64,000 nt of DNA. Source: Paracentrotus lividus. Its lineage: Eukaryota > Echinodermata > Echinoidea > Camarodonta > Echinidae. Position numbers and translations under genes: made by a program. Position 1 is the first letter of the stretch. Every line of letters begins with the position of its first letter. The DNA is taken from positions 8,586,298-8,650,297 of the forward strand of contig CALNVZ010003435.1 in NCBI GenBank assembly GCA_940671915.1, in the 5' to 3' direction. Below are positions 1-14,083 of this stretch, one piece after another. The notes beneath the pieces are model-generated. The model ran no database searches and was not told the origin of the DNA. It worked only from the letters and a program-made list of their open reading frames with translations.

Positions 1-255
1 ATTACCTTCATTGCCAGTCGACCCAAACTAAACGTCTCAAGTGCTTGTAACAAACTTTTGAAAATGAGGCATTTCCTAGCCCATATGAGGTGAGACGTCA
101 AATCTTAGCCCCATTAACAAGTCATGACAACAGATCGTCCCTCCTATCAGCTACTCTTTCTTACCCCTCTACCGTGTCTACTTTCCCTTTGTTTTTCATT
201 TCTCTTAATGAGCCTGAAATCATTGCATGGTCAGGTATGATCGTCAAACCGTAGC

Positions 256-371
256 AGGACAATTCCACCGGACAATTATCCCTAGGACAACTACCCCTAG
301 AAATATGGTTAGGGTTAGGTGTGGGTAGTTATTCGGGGGTAATTGTCCAGGGGTAGTTGTCCTAGGACCCC
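256..371. repeat. Short foldback of GGACAAYT repeats
   Basis: Copies of GGACAATT/GGACAACT lie on the left (about 257-292). The reverse complement AGTTGTCC/AATTGTCC lies on the right (about 330-368), so the segment can fold on itself. The same octamer family recurs at 15344-15450 and builds the arms of the foldback element at 59378-60817. This looks like a small relative or degraded end of that family. Confidence 0.6.
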
Positions 372-2087
372 CTCAAACATTTGGAAGGGTAGGGGTTTGA
401 ATCATGGAGTTTGTGGACAAATAGCTTGACACTTTAGCACACTTCACTCTTACATTCAAAAAGATCTTTAATGATTTTCAAACTTGCCGACAGATCTTTA
501 AACAAGTTGTGCACCAGGGTGGGATATACATTATGTCTTGAAGAAGTTAAGATTTTGCAACACTCAGGCTTTCCAAAATTCGAATAATTGTGCACTTTAA
601 ATGTTCATGCATATTTTTTTTTAAAGGGGGCGGGGTTTCAATCCTCGTGACCCCTAGTGTTGCATAATAGGTCGCACAGTTATCATTGTACTCTACATGT
701 ATGATGAACGTGAACTTTAATGAGGCTCGAGGAAGGTGTCTGTCAACTTGATTCATGGAACGCGGGGACTTGAAATGAGTGGAATTTTGTAAATGCCCCC
801 CCCCCCCGGGCACTTCAGCTTATTACCTTGGTTTCGAACCCTATAGACTTCGTTACCAACAAGGGTTAAATTTTCGTACATTTTTTATATGACACGTTAT
901 GGGGGGGGGGGGGGTCACAACCATAGTCACACCCATCCTCCACGTATACTCCTTTTTCGATGAGCGAGTCCCGTGATACACACCTGCTGTCATCGCACTA
1001 TCAGCATGATGAGCTTGAACTTGAATGAAGATAGACCACCATGCCTGTCGTGTGTTGATTTGTTAATTGACGGAAAGGGGGTGGATGTGTAATCAGGTAG
1101 AAACTCGATAATTAAAATGATTAGAGGAGGATATGAATTGATTAAATAGAAAAGATAGGATCATGAAGATGATCTTATATTATAATGAGCAATAAGCAGA
1201 TGGCGATAAATAAGCTGAGAGAATTCATAATTATGGCGTATATAAGCTGGAAGAAACAGGGAGAAGATTTTTGAAAGAGAAAATCTAGAGCATATCAAAA
1301 TAATAGAGATTATTTAGGAACATAAAAATTATAGGAATTCTTACTTCATTAATGTTTCAGAAAGTTGTTATTAAGCGCACAGTGAAAACTGTATATATAG
1401 GGAATAAGGTTGTCCAAAAGCCTGCAGATATTATTTGCAGATTGGGAGCCATAATGACATTATTCGGTTAGAAAAATATTAATTACATGTTCATAAGAAC
1501 GGTAAACATTGCTGAAATGCAATGAATTAACTTCATTTTGGTGTATTATGACAGGTTAAATTCTCAAAAATATTTCACACCTTTTCAGATAATGCAACCG
1601 AATAAGCTGGTTCTTCTAAAGATAATCATTGTACTTTCCCCATTCCTCAAGCAAGTTTAGAGTAACATTCTTATTTCATCTTCGCAAAGTGAGACATGGG
1701 GGAAAGAAAACCAATACTCGTTGCTAAGCGACCGTCAGGAAGTCCATTTCCCCCAACTACATCCTCAAAACGTCTACAAGATGATGTAAAACATCTTTCT
1801 CTTTCTCTCTTTATATCTAATACTCTTTGACGGTCAATCCTGGAAGGAAATTCCTTTCTAAAGAGTGAGTACTTGGTCGGAAGTTTGTGCCAGCAATGTA
1901 AATATTTCCTCCCTACCTCGGGATGTACAGTGTGAACTGAAGTTTTTGAACAAACATTTTGGGATATATCACATTTTAAGGAGAACTGTCCCTTTAAAGA
2001 TAGTTGGCTTACTGTGGATACATAAAAATCAACTCGGCACATCAGTGAAGATTTGGTAAAAATCAGATAAATAATAAATATTTAGAT

Positions 2088-2475
2088 GTTGAGATCTCTG
2101 ATGACATAGGAAATCTCCAATTGGCAAAGCAGTGACCATGTGTGATGCATAGAGGTGGATAAACCTCTATGGTGTGATGTCATAAAGGGAGAACTCCCCA
2201 TTATGATATACACAAAAACTACTCAAAATGTCACGTTTTCCTATTTTAATGACAGAACAGTTTTGTGGTCATGATTTATTATGTGTTTCATATATTTACA
2301 TGTCATCCCATAAAAAAATTCTTTATTCTACCTTTAGAATTAAGGAAAAAGATGATTTTAGTAAAATGTTATACTATAGAAATAGGAAAGTTCTCCCTGT
2401 ATTACATCACACATCATGGTCGCGTTGCCAATTGGAGGATCTCCATACCATAAGTGATCTCAGATTGTAAAAATT
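2088..2475. mobile_element. MITE-like inverted-repeat element
   Basis: The left part (about 2090-2210) and the right part (about 2385-2470) are imperfect reverse complements. Shared blocks include CTCCAATTGGCAA, a tgtgtgatg block and AGGGAGAACT. The left arm carries an extra small hairpin, cctctatg against catagagg. The ends share a GAGATC-type terminus. No coding capacity is seen. It resembles a non-autonomous DNA element, family unknown. Confidence 0.55.
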
Positions 2476-3563
2476 AATATCTCTCTTAACATGCTTAATC
2501 TTTACCTAATACTTTTTCTGAAACTTTTGCCAATATGTTTGTTTGCTTTATTTCCATTCATTGAAGCCAAATTTCTCTGAGGGGATCATTCCCCTATCCC
2601 TGCCTATTCAGCCACATTACTCATGACGATACCACAGCTTCATGATACAGCATCTATGATATAGCATGGGAGTCATAATTAGTCTGATATAAGCATAATA
2701 AGTATTTTATAAGACAAAAGCGTATGGCAGATTTCAGTGGGTAAAATACCATGATTACGCATTTTACATGAACAGATGAAGAAATAAATTTTATATTGTT
2801 GTTTATTCGGAAATGACTGTGAATTCGTGTTTAGAATTCCGATTTTGTAATTTATAATTTCTTATTTAGCTCAATATAACCTTACATACTAGTTCATATT
2901 AACGTATTCATATTTTTGTGCTATAAAAAATGCATTTGACTATCAAATCACGAATCCCTCTTTCAGTCCACGATCATAACGATTAAATCAGCAGTGCAAG
3001 AAGACAACTAGAATGATGTATCGCCATCAATTCATTGTGTCAGCTACAACTTTAAACAAATGATTAGGAAAAAAAAATGTCTGGATAAGCATGGATACCC
3101 AATAAAGGTGCACCTGATCCCCACTGGCAATCATTGCAATGCTCTACATCACATTTCTGTTCGATCAATTTAACAAGTTTTGTGTAATAGCTTGTCTCTT
3201 CATGATCACAATGGGCACATTGAATTTATTTTCGTATGAAGAAACGTCTCCATGAGAAATGTCAATATTCAGAGCTCTACCTTTTGAAAGAATCCTTTGA
3301 AAGTAGAAAGTCAGGTGAAAAAAGGATAGTCGATGATTATGACCGATTGATTTTAATATATTAATTGGGGGCGGGTGCAGCTGTCGAATTTGGCAAGTAG
3401 GCCCATGGTGCCGACGGAATTTTTCCTCTATCAGTATTATATGTGCATTCACTGCGTGGTTAAAAATAAAATATCATTTTGAAAGGGGCATATTGCCAAT
3501 GAATTATTGGGACAGGGAAGAGTAATTAGGCCTATACTTAAACCGAGAACAATTATTATATTT

Positions 3564-3725
3564 CGTCTGTTGGGAGCCATAAGGGCGTTATTGCATCTTA
3601 TAGATGTTCCGTTTGGAGCCAGAAGGGCGCTATTGCTGTACAAAGTCAATGGTGATAGCGCCCTTCTGGCTCCCAACGGAACATCCTTGATTTGCAATAG
3701 CGCCCTTCTGGCTCCAAGCCGACGA
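3564..3725. repeat. Long imperfect hairpin built from four copies of a 24-bp unit
   Basis: Arms 3564-3638 and 3651-3725 are about 85% reverse-complementary around a 12-base loop. Each arm has two copies of a unit containing GGAGCCAGAAGGGCGCTAT, giving four copies in two orientations. The open frames across it on both strands follow from the repeat structure and are not genes. It could be a foldback element or a source of hairpin RNA. Confidence 0.75.
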
Positions 3726-5800
3726 TTTTCAAATAGGAAATCCCATGCCATGTCAAGGATAACGATGAATATTGAAAATGTTATTGTTAAGGTCTGGCCT
3801 TATTTTATCTTTTATCACTTTAGCCAGTATATACACACTATCTTTGTTTATTTTTAGTTCTTCACAAAGTAAAGCTTTTGATATTTGCATATATCACTAT
3901 ATTTCACTATTCAAATAAGTCAGCTGGGGTAACCCGCGATTTAGTGTCATATCCATATCGAGGTCATGAACTATTATTCTTGAAAGTAACATCTCGGACT
4001 GTCACACAAAAATAAATCTAGGTTTTCTGATTTTCTGATTTCTTCTCGGGTATTTTTCTCAAATTATCACGGTTTTTAGGGTCAGACGTTTTTCGCTATT
4101 CCATAGCCTATTGTAAACTTAAAATCTGAATTATCATTTGTGTATGTCATTTAAGGAGTAATCACTCTTTGTTCACATCAATTTTGTTATTAACATGATT
4201 ATGTCTTTAATGCAAGAGCACATGACACATTGGCCCCAGGTAAGAATAACCCGTTTCACACCAATTATGGTATTGTGTCTAGATTCAAATGATACTACAA
4301 TGCTAGAGGACGATTCGTTTGCCTCATACCAAAATGGTCTTAATATTTATTTTTACTATGTGTTCACTATCAGACTATTTACACCGTTCATGCCCTTTGA
4401 AAATACGGTAAAGGGCCTTTTGGCATAAGGACGCCTAATTTGTCTCGTTTTCACACTTCTGTGTCTGAGAATTGTCGTGTGCGTTATGTTAATCCTCGTA
4501 AATTGGCAGGTAGATGAATTTTTTAATGGCGAAGAGGAGGCTTCATCCACGGTCGAAGTCACAAACGCAAAAGACTAGGACTGATTTAAATGTAAGGTTT
4601 CTTGTTTTCGAGAATCTGCTTTCAGACTTCACAATTAACGTAGCCTACAAAATAATGATACGGTCTAAATCGTCTCGGAAATTACCTAGAAATGGTTTTA
4701 ACTTGTAAAAAAAGGCGTCTTTAGTTAAATGGCGTCACGTGGGTAATGTGCCTCCTTTTCTTGGACTGTCAAAAAACTACACAGTGCGAGGAGGATGAAA
4801 CAAAAAAGGAAGAGAAAGAAATGGGAGGGAGGCGACGGCGAATGAAGACGATATATGACCCCCTTTTGCAGCAGTGCCTTTTGAACCTATGTATATAGAC
4901 CGCTCGTGGGTTTCGAACCATACACCTTTTGACACCCCTAAAAATATGAGTTGTCCACTGTGATCTCATAATGGTCTGCGCCTACTCCCCCTTAAAAAAA
5001 AATTCGGTCTCACCGCCTGGAAAATATTTTCTACTATAAGTTTTATTTACAAGCCCTCCTCTGAGCTATAGATCCGTCAACATGGTCAAGAACTTGAAGA
5101 AGGTGCTGTTTTCTTGTAATATCTGCTCTTCCAGGTGGTAGTGGAGAATGTGGCATTGGAAAATAAACCCAGGAGCGTGCTTTCATCAACCAAAATCAGC
5201 TGAACACGAGTTTTTAACCAAGGTGGTGTGAGTTATGAAGATTATCTGCCCAATTTAGTCGCGATCCTTCCGAAGTGACCTGGGATATATTAGTCCATAT
5301 TCCACCCTATCATCAACAAGGTTCACATGACATGAATTCAATCATATCATTTCCTAAAAGTTTTGTCTTCATCATGTTGGGGATAATGACTTTGGTCTGA
5401 AGAAATTCTCAAGATCAAATAAGCAGCTTATCCATTTTGCCTCGTCGAAAGTGTTAAGGATATTTTTCACTCAGTCAATAATAAAGTTTTGCGCCCCAAG
5501 AATTTACCTAATTAAGATAATCATCATTGTATCTATTGTTCCAAACTCAATGTTTTGTAGCCAATTCTCCTTTACCAGTTTTACAAAATATTTGTTGAAA
5601 GAAATCATGAAAGGCGACGTGATAATCTGAAAGCTGACATTTGTCAACGAACATAATTATTTATAAACTCTTTACAAGTACTAAGTTCTAATAAATCATA
5701 TTGGGTGTAAATTATTATTAACATATACAGAGCAAGACATTTCCCAGCACTCAGCAGTGTCACTGGTATATTAGGCATGTTTGGTGAAGGAGTTGTGAAT

Positions 5801-5857
5801 GGGGGGGGGGGGGTGGACCGACATGTTGGTTCAATTGTTTAGAGTGCCCCCCCCCCC
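5801..5857. repeat. Poly-G then poly-C hairpin
   Basis: Thirteen G residues (5801-5813) are followed 33 bases later by eleven C residues (5847-5857), so the strand can form a G:C stem. The same arrangement recurs elsewhere in the window. Confidence 0.7.
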
Positions 5858-8573
5858 TCCCTCATGAAGTGGAAAAATAAAACTTGGTATATAAAACGTT
5901 ATTATAATCATTCAATTTATTAAATTGACAAAAAATGCTGTACCATGTTACACCGTTACTGACCTGAGAATGAATTATGTATGTTCTCAGTCGACTTGAA
6001 GACACACGACTTACCACCATGGCCATGCTACCGTCAGTTGTCAGAAATACAAGTCAAATAGCCTGAAGAATTATGTTTTCCAATGTAAATACCGACGATA
6101 TGTGATCGGCAATGTGGTGTTACTTTCGTGGATTTAGTTCCCAATTTCCCTCCCATTCCCTTCCCTTCAGACGTCTCAGCGTTCCACATGGCTGGAAGCG
6201 AGTGTTTTGGATCAGACGAGTTGCTTTTCCAAATAGCTTTTAACGCAAATCCCCCTTTTAGGGGATAATCTTCAAATATGATTTACGCATGTCATTCAAA
6301 ATATCTGATTGAAAACGGCAAACAATATTTATCTGTAGCTTTTTTGTTTGTTCAGAATTTTGTTCAAACATTTGAAATATTAGGGCTAACGATTTCCTTG
6401 AGGGTCATATTTTTTTGCAACAAGCTGACAAGGTTATTACATTCTTTCACGCAAATCTGATAAAGGTATCTTTAATATATCCTGTCATAAATGGACTGAT
6501 TCAGTAATTTAAGAGCAAAGTGTAACAGGGTGACGGCCTATTATCATCTAACTGATAGCGGTACAAATATTTCGATTGTCAAAAGCAAGTTTGCGACCTT
6601 CAGCAGAAGCCCGAATTGAGATTATGAAAATTCGTTCCCAATTTTCTCGGTCAAACTTTCAGAATTTCGTGCAATTTCGGGGGACAATTGTGGTAAGAAG
6701 TATTTAATAAAGATATAAAGATAATCTCGATGAATCTGTCATCAGTACAACTCGTATGTGGCAGCAGATCTCATCTGGACCATAAGCCCTTCATCGAACG
6801 CTCAAAATTCGATTGGATGGTGGGGTCAAATCGAGGGGTTGCCAATTTAGCGCGCGAAAGATTGGTGTCAAATTTGTTTGAGGAAAATTCAAATCAAAGC
6901 GATCGTTTGGAAGCGAAGAGGGTGATGATAAATTTAGTTTTGTTCCAGGATGTGACCCATGAAATGAATATCACATTTCTAAAAGCTCCTTATTTATCTT
7001 AATTGCTTTGATAAAGTTGATTTAGGTTCTATATGTATAAACAAAAGATATGAGCTCCATCTTAACTTTCAGAATAAAATTTGAGATTGTTACGTTCTCA
7101 GGGTTGTCACACCGTCAAAAGGAATTAAAATATAGCTTACAACTTCGCCGACATGATAATCACTCGCGTATAATTCAGTTATAACTCGTGTTTCAATGGA
7201 TTTCGGTGAACTTTTCAAAGTTTCCATCGTATACCATACCATCTGATTGACACCATAAATTTGGCTCTCGGGTTGCTGTGGCTCCGAGCTGTTTTCATCC
7301 CCACCGTGTTCCAATCACCTACCTAAACGCTCCCCTGCCTCGACTCACCCTTCGTCTATTCCACTTCAATCTCCATGATATGGAACCCTGGTGTGGACTG
7401 TTCACACATTTTAAAATTACGACATTACGTGTAACAAATTAAATAGTATTCAGGTAGAGGCGTCAGTCTATCCCTTGCCACGTAAGTTCTGTGTTCACTA
7501 TTGGCTTCCTGTCCAAAATGTTTGTATCCAGGTACAGTCAGATCCAAGGTTTCAAGACTGGATGCATGGGGCTACATATTTTATTTTCAGATTTTAGATG
7601 AGGCAAGCCCGCTGTAACACTTTCTACTATATCAGAATTTATTAATTTTATATAATTATTATTTGTTTAAACCTGTACTTGATAGCCTTGCCTTTATGTA
7701 TAAAGGACGGACTGCATGGAAAATTTGGTCCGACATCTCTTCCCCGCCCATTTCTTCCAGATCCAAGTAAAAATCGATCCACAGAGCATGCATGAAAAAT
7801 GATAAAAAGGGCTTCCATGCTAATAAGCTAGAGTGTGAACAGATCAAAGTTTCTGAAAAACGTACACACTCTGAATTTTATTTTTGTTCTCTTTCTTGTC
7901 AACCTCATATCAAGTGGTATAGTTCAAACGGGGCTATGGTATATCATGATGGTGCCACCTGAATTACCCCAGTGTGTTTGTAAGCATAGGGCGCGAACGG
8001 AACGCTTTAATTTCTGCAAAAATAACATCTTTCAAAACGAATTATGGCTTGTAATGTCGATCGATAGCCCTGTCAATATATAGCCTCTCTTTCTGTCCGA
8101 GTTTTTCTTTTCTTTTAATTTATTGTGGGAGGTGAACAACATAGGCCTATTTATATGTTTGAGTGAAAAGATTATTTATTTATTTTTTCTTTTTTTTAAT
8201 TATTCTTGATCGACGAAGGAACAAAGACTTCAATGTTTATTACTGTCAATCCCTCAACCGAAAAGCATACCACTGCCCTGGGAAATCGAATAATATTCCC
8301 GGCCTTGATACAAGTCTAAAGAACGCACCTCACTCCGCGCGTCGTCGCTGCGCTAGACCGCACACAAATTTGAAATCTGTCGTCTGCTGCTGACAAGCTC
8401 CCTTTTACTTTGGATGTTGAGGGGTGTACCACCAGTGTGACTTATAGAGTAATAAGCTGTGTGTTTTATGATCCTCCTGATCTGATTTACTTCGTGTGTT
8501 TTATCACCATCCAGACTGACAAAGCAAACAATTGGATTCTGTTCAAATACTTTTGTTTTCTTTGATTAAACAG

Positions 8574-8797
8574 ATTCTGGATCGGTGATTTCAGCTTTCG
8601 TGGTTCCACCTGACTTGTGCTGGTTTGTGAGGTTGATTCCAGCGGATTTTGTGGAATATCTGACTACTGCAGCTCTCAGAAGGCATCTCACAACCTGAAG
8701 TCACTCGTTTCAAGTTCAATTTCTGCTATTTAGAAGATCTAAGACAGAGCCAGTTGCGTCAAATAACATCAAAGTAGCTCTTGAGATCTTATAGACG
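8574..8797 (+). other. Candidate non-coding spliced exon
   Basis: A 224-base segment is bounded by a pyrimidine-rich tract ending in AAACAG and by the strong donor GACG|GTAAGT at 8798. All three frames contain stops, so it would be untranslated sequence. It lies on the same strand as the glycosyltransferase, whose first coding exon begins in an exon starting at 27212, so it may be an upstream 5' UTR exon. The link is inferred from strand and order only. It could equally belong to a long non-coding RNA or be a chance pairing of sites. Confidence 0.35.
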
Positions 8798-10059
8798 GTA
8801 AGTAAAATGTGATTAAAGTACTAATACCAAAAACAAAAAACTAAACAAAACAAAACAAAAAAACACCAACAAGCTAAACAAGCAACAACAAAAAAGGAAA
8901 AGATAAAAAAGGGCATTTGTTTGATATACAGTTGAATATTGAAAAAGAAACCCTTCGATCATTGACGCTGGGATGAAGTTCTTCTATTGTTGGCACAAGA
9001 TGATGCCCTCGGAATAATTATGATGGGAGTGTTAGGGTGGAGCCGGGTAACTATGCCAATGAGATTAAATATTGGCATTCATTGACAATCATGCTGTCAC
9101 ATTCAAGTTGCCGTCATGTACATGTATGTCCGCTCGGTTCTTGGCACAGTTTAGTTGCCGCTCCTTATCGAATCGAATACATAGGTCTGCATGCAGGTCA
9201 GACATTCGGATAGTGTCCATATATATATGTCACATGCATCTGATTGATTTATTGGCATACAGCTGATATTGGTGAAAAATTATTTATTGTCGATTTTCAC
9301 CAGTACATCTCTGCATTTTGCCACTAAAACGTCGACATTTTATTGTATGTTTTTACCAAAGTTCGTAAATTCCTATAAAATACTGTATGTCAATCCCATT
9401 TTGAATGCATATCATAGATGGATAGGACTTGAAGACAGGTAGTACTAGCCAAACGACAACATTTGCAAATTTGTTTTCCGTTCAGTGAAGTATTGACACA
9501 ATACTCGTATATAACCCTACTGGTTTCGTCTGGGTAAGGTGTAACTTCTTTGTTGTATTACCAACGTCAAATATTGACAATGTGTAATGAATGGCTTCTA
9601 GGTCTGTGGGATTGATCTGCAATTCGACACCCAATCACAAATTTTGAACCTCTGCAAATATTCCTCGACAGAGACAAGCGGACAAACAAGAGGGAGAAAT
9701 TAAAACTGAGGGGTTGTAGTGCGGGCGAAACAATTATTTGTTCTGTCGCTTGGCTTTCAAATTTAGAATTGAATCACACTCTATCTCCCAAAATATGGCA
9801 TTTCAACACCCAACAAACAAATTAATAAATATTAATATGAAATAGATATGTTTAGTCTTTAACAATATAGGGCCTACGAGTAGGTTATGCTAGCAATGCT
9901 TTTTCAATATTTTCTCTAGATTATTTTTACTTCAAGATGATTGCTAATTATTTTACAGAAAGCCTGGGCATGGTGGGTGGGTTATGCACTTTTGTGTTAG
10001 TAAATACCTTGCGGCATAGTTCAATGGATTTATTAACAATCACTCCTCACCTGTACTTG

Positions 10060-10198
10060 CCTTTCATCACGGTGATAGCTATACCAAGGAGATATATACA
10101 GTTCACTGTAATATCTCCTTTGCTATATACCATGGCTATTTCCAAGGAGATAGATTCACTGTAATATCTCCTTGATAATTATATCCATGGCTATACCT
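10060..10198. repeat. Two tandem copies of a ~58-bp palindromic unit
   Basis: Two adjacent units share the order CCAAGGAGATA, TTCACTGTAATATCTCCTT, CATGGCTAT. Within each unit AAGGAGATA pairs with TATCTCCTT, so each can form a small hairpin. Non-coding. Confidence 0.65.
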
Positions 10199-10221
10199 CT
10201 GTACCGATACTAAATGTGGTA

Positions 10222-10439
10222 TCTGACTTCGCGGAGACGTCGGAGACTTGGAGACGTATCCGATGATTTTTTTTTTTTTGTTTTTTGTTTTGGACCTCTT
10301 GGAGACATCTTCTGCGACGGAAAAAAATCATAGATTTTAGCATGTTCGATTTTCCCGCGACTTAGTAGACGTCGCGGAGACTCATGGAACGTCGCGGAGA
10401 ATGAGGAGACATCTCTGAGACGTCTCCGCGACTAGTCTG
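10222..10439. mobile_element. Terminal-inverted-repeat element, GCGGAGACGTC family
   Basis: The left end contains TCGCGGAGACGTC and the right end its complement GACGTCTCCGCGA. Both ends carry a matching outer GACT/AGTC, giving a TIR of about 20 bp around a 218-bp element. The interior has more copies of the motif (near 10368 and 10391) and a T-rich tract. No coding capacity is seen. Probably a MITE-type element. Confidence 0.6.
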
Positions 10440-13400
10440 AAGAAAAAACTGTCTCAAATCCACGTGAGATAGCATCATCGTTTTATTATACCGCAGAAAG
10501 ATTAGGCACTTTTTTGGCATTCTCAAAAACATTTACTGTTTGATTATTTGGAAAATAAATGGTAATCCCCCGCTTTAATTTGATTTGAGAATAATGGAAA
10601 TCAATTGATGCATGAATAATGAATTTTGAGTAAGGGTAATTGGCCGTTCCCTTTCATGTATTGTATTTTTGAATTATTGGGCGTAGTCCTATACTTTTAT
10701 TGAGAAAGTTTAATCTAGGACACTAATCGGCCATAATGACTCCCTAAACTGCCTCAAAGATTTGCCTAAGTGGTTTCCTATCGAAATTAAATTCTTACAA
10801 TCACTACTGATACTACCTGAGGACGAAGACCTCACATTTTGACAAGGACTACGAACATTATGTTCTGACGTATAAATTGCCTATTTATTGGTCTTTGCCT
10901 CGTTTGGCGCAAATGTGCCTACATCAAAAGCGTACTTTATAGGTCCACCATAGATTTGCAGTGTCCCAAGCAGTGGCCGAATATACATGGTTTTGTATAA
11001 AAACGAAACTTTTTTGGCCAAAGTCGAGAGATCTAACACTGACTGCAACTCCCCGCCCGTATGAGCTTCTATAACCCAAGTAGATCTGAACCCAAGTGAT
11101 CGGTATGTTGACAATAATATTTAAGTGCTCAATTCTCAAGTATCCCTTCTTTGATTAATTATCAATAGTTTCTTCACTTTAGATTTTACAACGGTCTTCC
11201 TCCTTTCATCTATACTACCTTATATTATTTGCGTTTTATACCTCACACATACCATCTATTATTTTGTGCAATCTCCTGTCAACGTTTCTATTCATATATC
11301 CATTAGGGACGTGTGGAATAACAGTTCTTGTCCACGCGTCGAGAAATCGAACAGTGTAGCAAGATTTTAAGGGCTTGATCTTATTACGTTGTCACCCTTT
11401 GGGACTTGAGTTGTGAAATGTGTACATTTGAAGCAATTAGCTTTTATTCCACCTCAAGTATTTTCGACCTCTTAAAGTAGACAACTGGAGAGTCAAAACT
11501 GCTTTTAATTGCAACAAAATTCATACCACTGCAACGAACAATCTTTACTGATTCAGAATATCTAAACCCCTTGTCAATATCTGTTTTAGATCGGGAGTTA
11601 TCACCTTTCAAAGAAGGGCCTCTATTTTCAGGCTTCAGCGGTACCCCGCAAGGGCGTCGAGATTATGACGTCACACCTTGGGCACCCGTACCGTGTCCAC
11701 TGTATGCACGTATCCTGCACTGTGCTATATCGCGTACATTGCACATTCTGATTCTTGAAAACTTTCTTTTTCTCTTCTCATCTCATGCTTCTCCCCAGGC
11801 CCCGACTAACTGGTCAAAGGTGATATCTCTTGCCGACTGTTCCTGTACCATTTATCTATATAAGTTAATCCGTTTCAATAATGAATTATTTTTCATTATG
11901 TTAACATATAATTAGAATAGGCCTATCCTCAGCACGAGAGTGAGTGAAAAAAAAGAAGATAATAAAACAAAGTGACATTGTTTTCATTGTGGACTGTTCA
12001 AATCACACTTTTAGTTTTGTTGTCATATATGACAAATTATTGTAACCAATAATCCTATTTATCTATATTGTAAGGTTATCATAATCTTGAAATTGTTCAT
12101 TTGGTTTTGTAAGTCTTTATTATTATTGTGCTGTGCAGATCCCGAGATAATTTCATCCGTTAGCTATAACAATAATTCGTCCAAACTTTTGGATGGAATA
12201 GCTCCTTAGTTCTTCAGTTACAGTATGTGAAGCTTTTTTCATGGTTTTAGATATTGTTCAGAATGAAATAACATTATTTTGTAGATTCGACCTTGTTGCA
12301 ATGGATTTGTCAGATTTTGCATTTGTGATAAAAGCAGCAGTCTTATGAGAGACGACTGTATATTCCATCCGCTCCTGCCGGAGTGATATACACTACCCCA
12401 TCCTGTTGCGTGTGTAAGAATTAAGCCAAACTAAATTAGTAGACTGTAAATATTGCAAACAATTCAATGCTTACAGCATTGATTCTTAAATATTCTGTCT
12501 CTTCAATATATATTGATTTTATTTCAAGGAAGTTTCTGGTCTTGTAGCCAATGAATTTCGATAAATAAGGAATTTCGGAGGAAATGTGACATGACCACCA
12601 TTTCAAATTAATGATGGTAGTGTTAATCCGTGTAAGTTAGTTGGGATAGTCATGACGGTGGCATGATTATATTTTGCTCTAAAACCTTATTTGGAGGGAT
12701 TCATATTTTTAAAAAAAATGATATTAAAATCAATATAGATTCAACACAGAATAAGTCTTCTTAAGAATGAAGTCGCTATAAATTTACGTGGAATTTTAAG
12801 CATTATATCTCCCAATGTCAATGGGCAAATTAAACGATTCACCAACAACCAACGGGCCGCAGAGATGAGAACGGCAATTCGTGCTTTTATCATGATTGCA
12901 AACTCTTCAAAAATCTATCGCAGCAAGTTCAAATCTACAAAATAATCACAATCGTTTTTAAACAATATCTCAAAACACGATATTCTAAGGATATACAACC
13001 CTGTATGATTTGTCCATTGGTGTAATCAGTTGTGATAAAAGAGCCATATTAATCCGAGACACACCAGCTATAGCAATTCTAGTACAGTGCAATTTGTTTA
13101 CGTGTATATATGTATGCATCAAGCTGCGCGCGCAAGCTCAGATCAGCTGGCTGTTGTTCGAGCTGTCCAAGGTGCGACGTCACAAACCAGGAGCTTCTCC
13201 GCACGCCGAGTGGCCCATTTGGGGGCGGATTAAACAAAAACGCTAAAAACCATTTACAGCTATTTCTGAGAGATTCATGTCGTTTTCAGCATGTCAATCG
13301 TATAAACGAAGGAAAATCTATTCAGTAACATGTAATTTGGCAATTATTAGCAAATATTGTGTATTTTCTCCGTGTGTCTACTTTAATCCTAAACCCAAAC

Positions 13401-14083
13401 CAACATTGAGACGAGTTGGTATTTTGCCACCGTGTTGTGTTATAAGGAGTTGTATGGATGAATAATGATGTGCGTCGAAGCCTAGCAAATGCTCTGGTGG
13501 TAAGAAATTTCTTTTTTTATAAAGTGCAAATACCAGAGGTGAACAGTTCCAGACAAACAAGTGTTGTTGTTGTTGTTTTTTTTTTTTGTTGCAAAAACAA
13601 GTAATATAAACCTGTTGCCGAATTGATATTAGAATGAAACGTGTATATACAATCATGCCAAAAAATGGACTATATGAGCCTATTACCAATGACCTGGACA
13701 TCATCTATTCTCTATACATAGAAACCCACTAAATGCAAAAATAAAAAATAGAACACGAAATATTTGGAAGATTTCACTCTTTTTCTGGCAAAGTTAGGAT
13801 GGTCAAAGTTAAGATAGGTTCAAGATGGTACAAATAGCCAACGATGCTTATTTTTTTTAGCGTTATTTAAACTGATGAAGCTCGATAGAGTTCATGAACG
13901 TTGTTTCCATACGTGCCTTTGGAAAAGAAAAGTGATCAAATAAATATAATCATGACTTATCACACATGCTGGAATGATTGATTGCGTACACGTGTCATTC
14001 TGCCATAAAGCCAGATGTGTATGATATGCATATGATTATTATTGGTTGGATCAAATGTCACACACAGCCAAGATCAGCGACCA

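Larger units (their letters stand above)
1..8573. other. Intergenic, no gene recognised
   Basis: I find no reading frame here with recognisable protein features or a coherent set of splice sites. The open frames are short and low in complexity. The stretch is AT-rich and holds four inverted-repeat elements listed separately (256-371, 2088-2475, 3564-3725, 5801-5857), poly-C at about 797-807 and poly-G at about 901-914. It could be intergenic or part of the 5' region of the glycosyltransferase gene. Confidence 0.6.

Noticed and set aside
625..850. tRNA-like B-box words (GGTTTCAATCC, GGTTTCGAACC), also near 4910
   Set aside because: No matching A box, acceptor stem or cloverleaf could be formed around them.
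3449..3857. Overlapping ~100-codon frames on both strands with repeated ALLAPNG-type words
   Set aside because: They arise from the nested hairpin repeat at 3564-3725, whose units read similarly on both strands.
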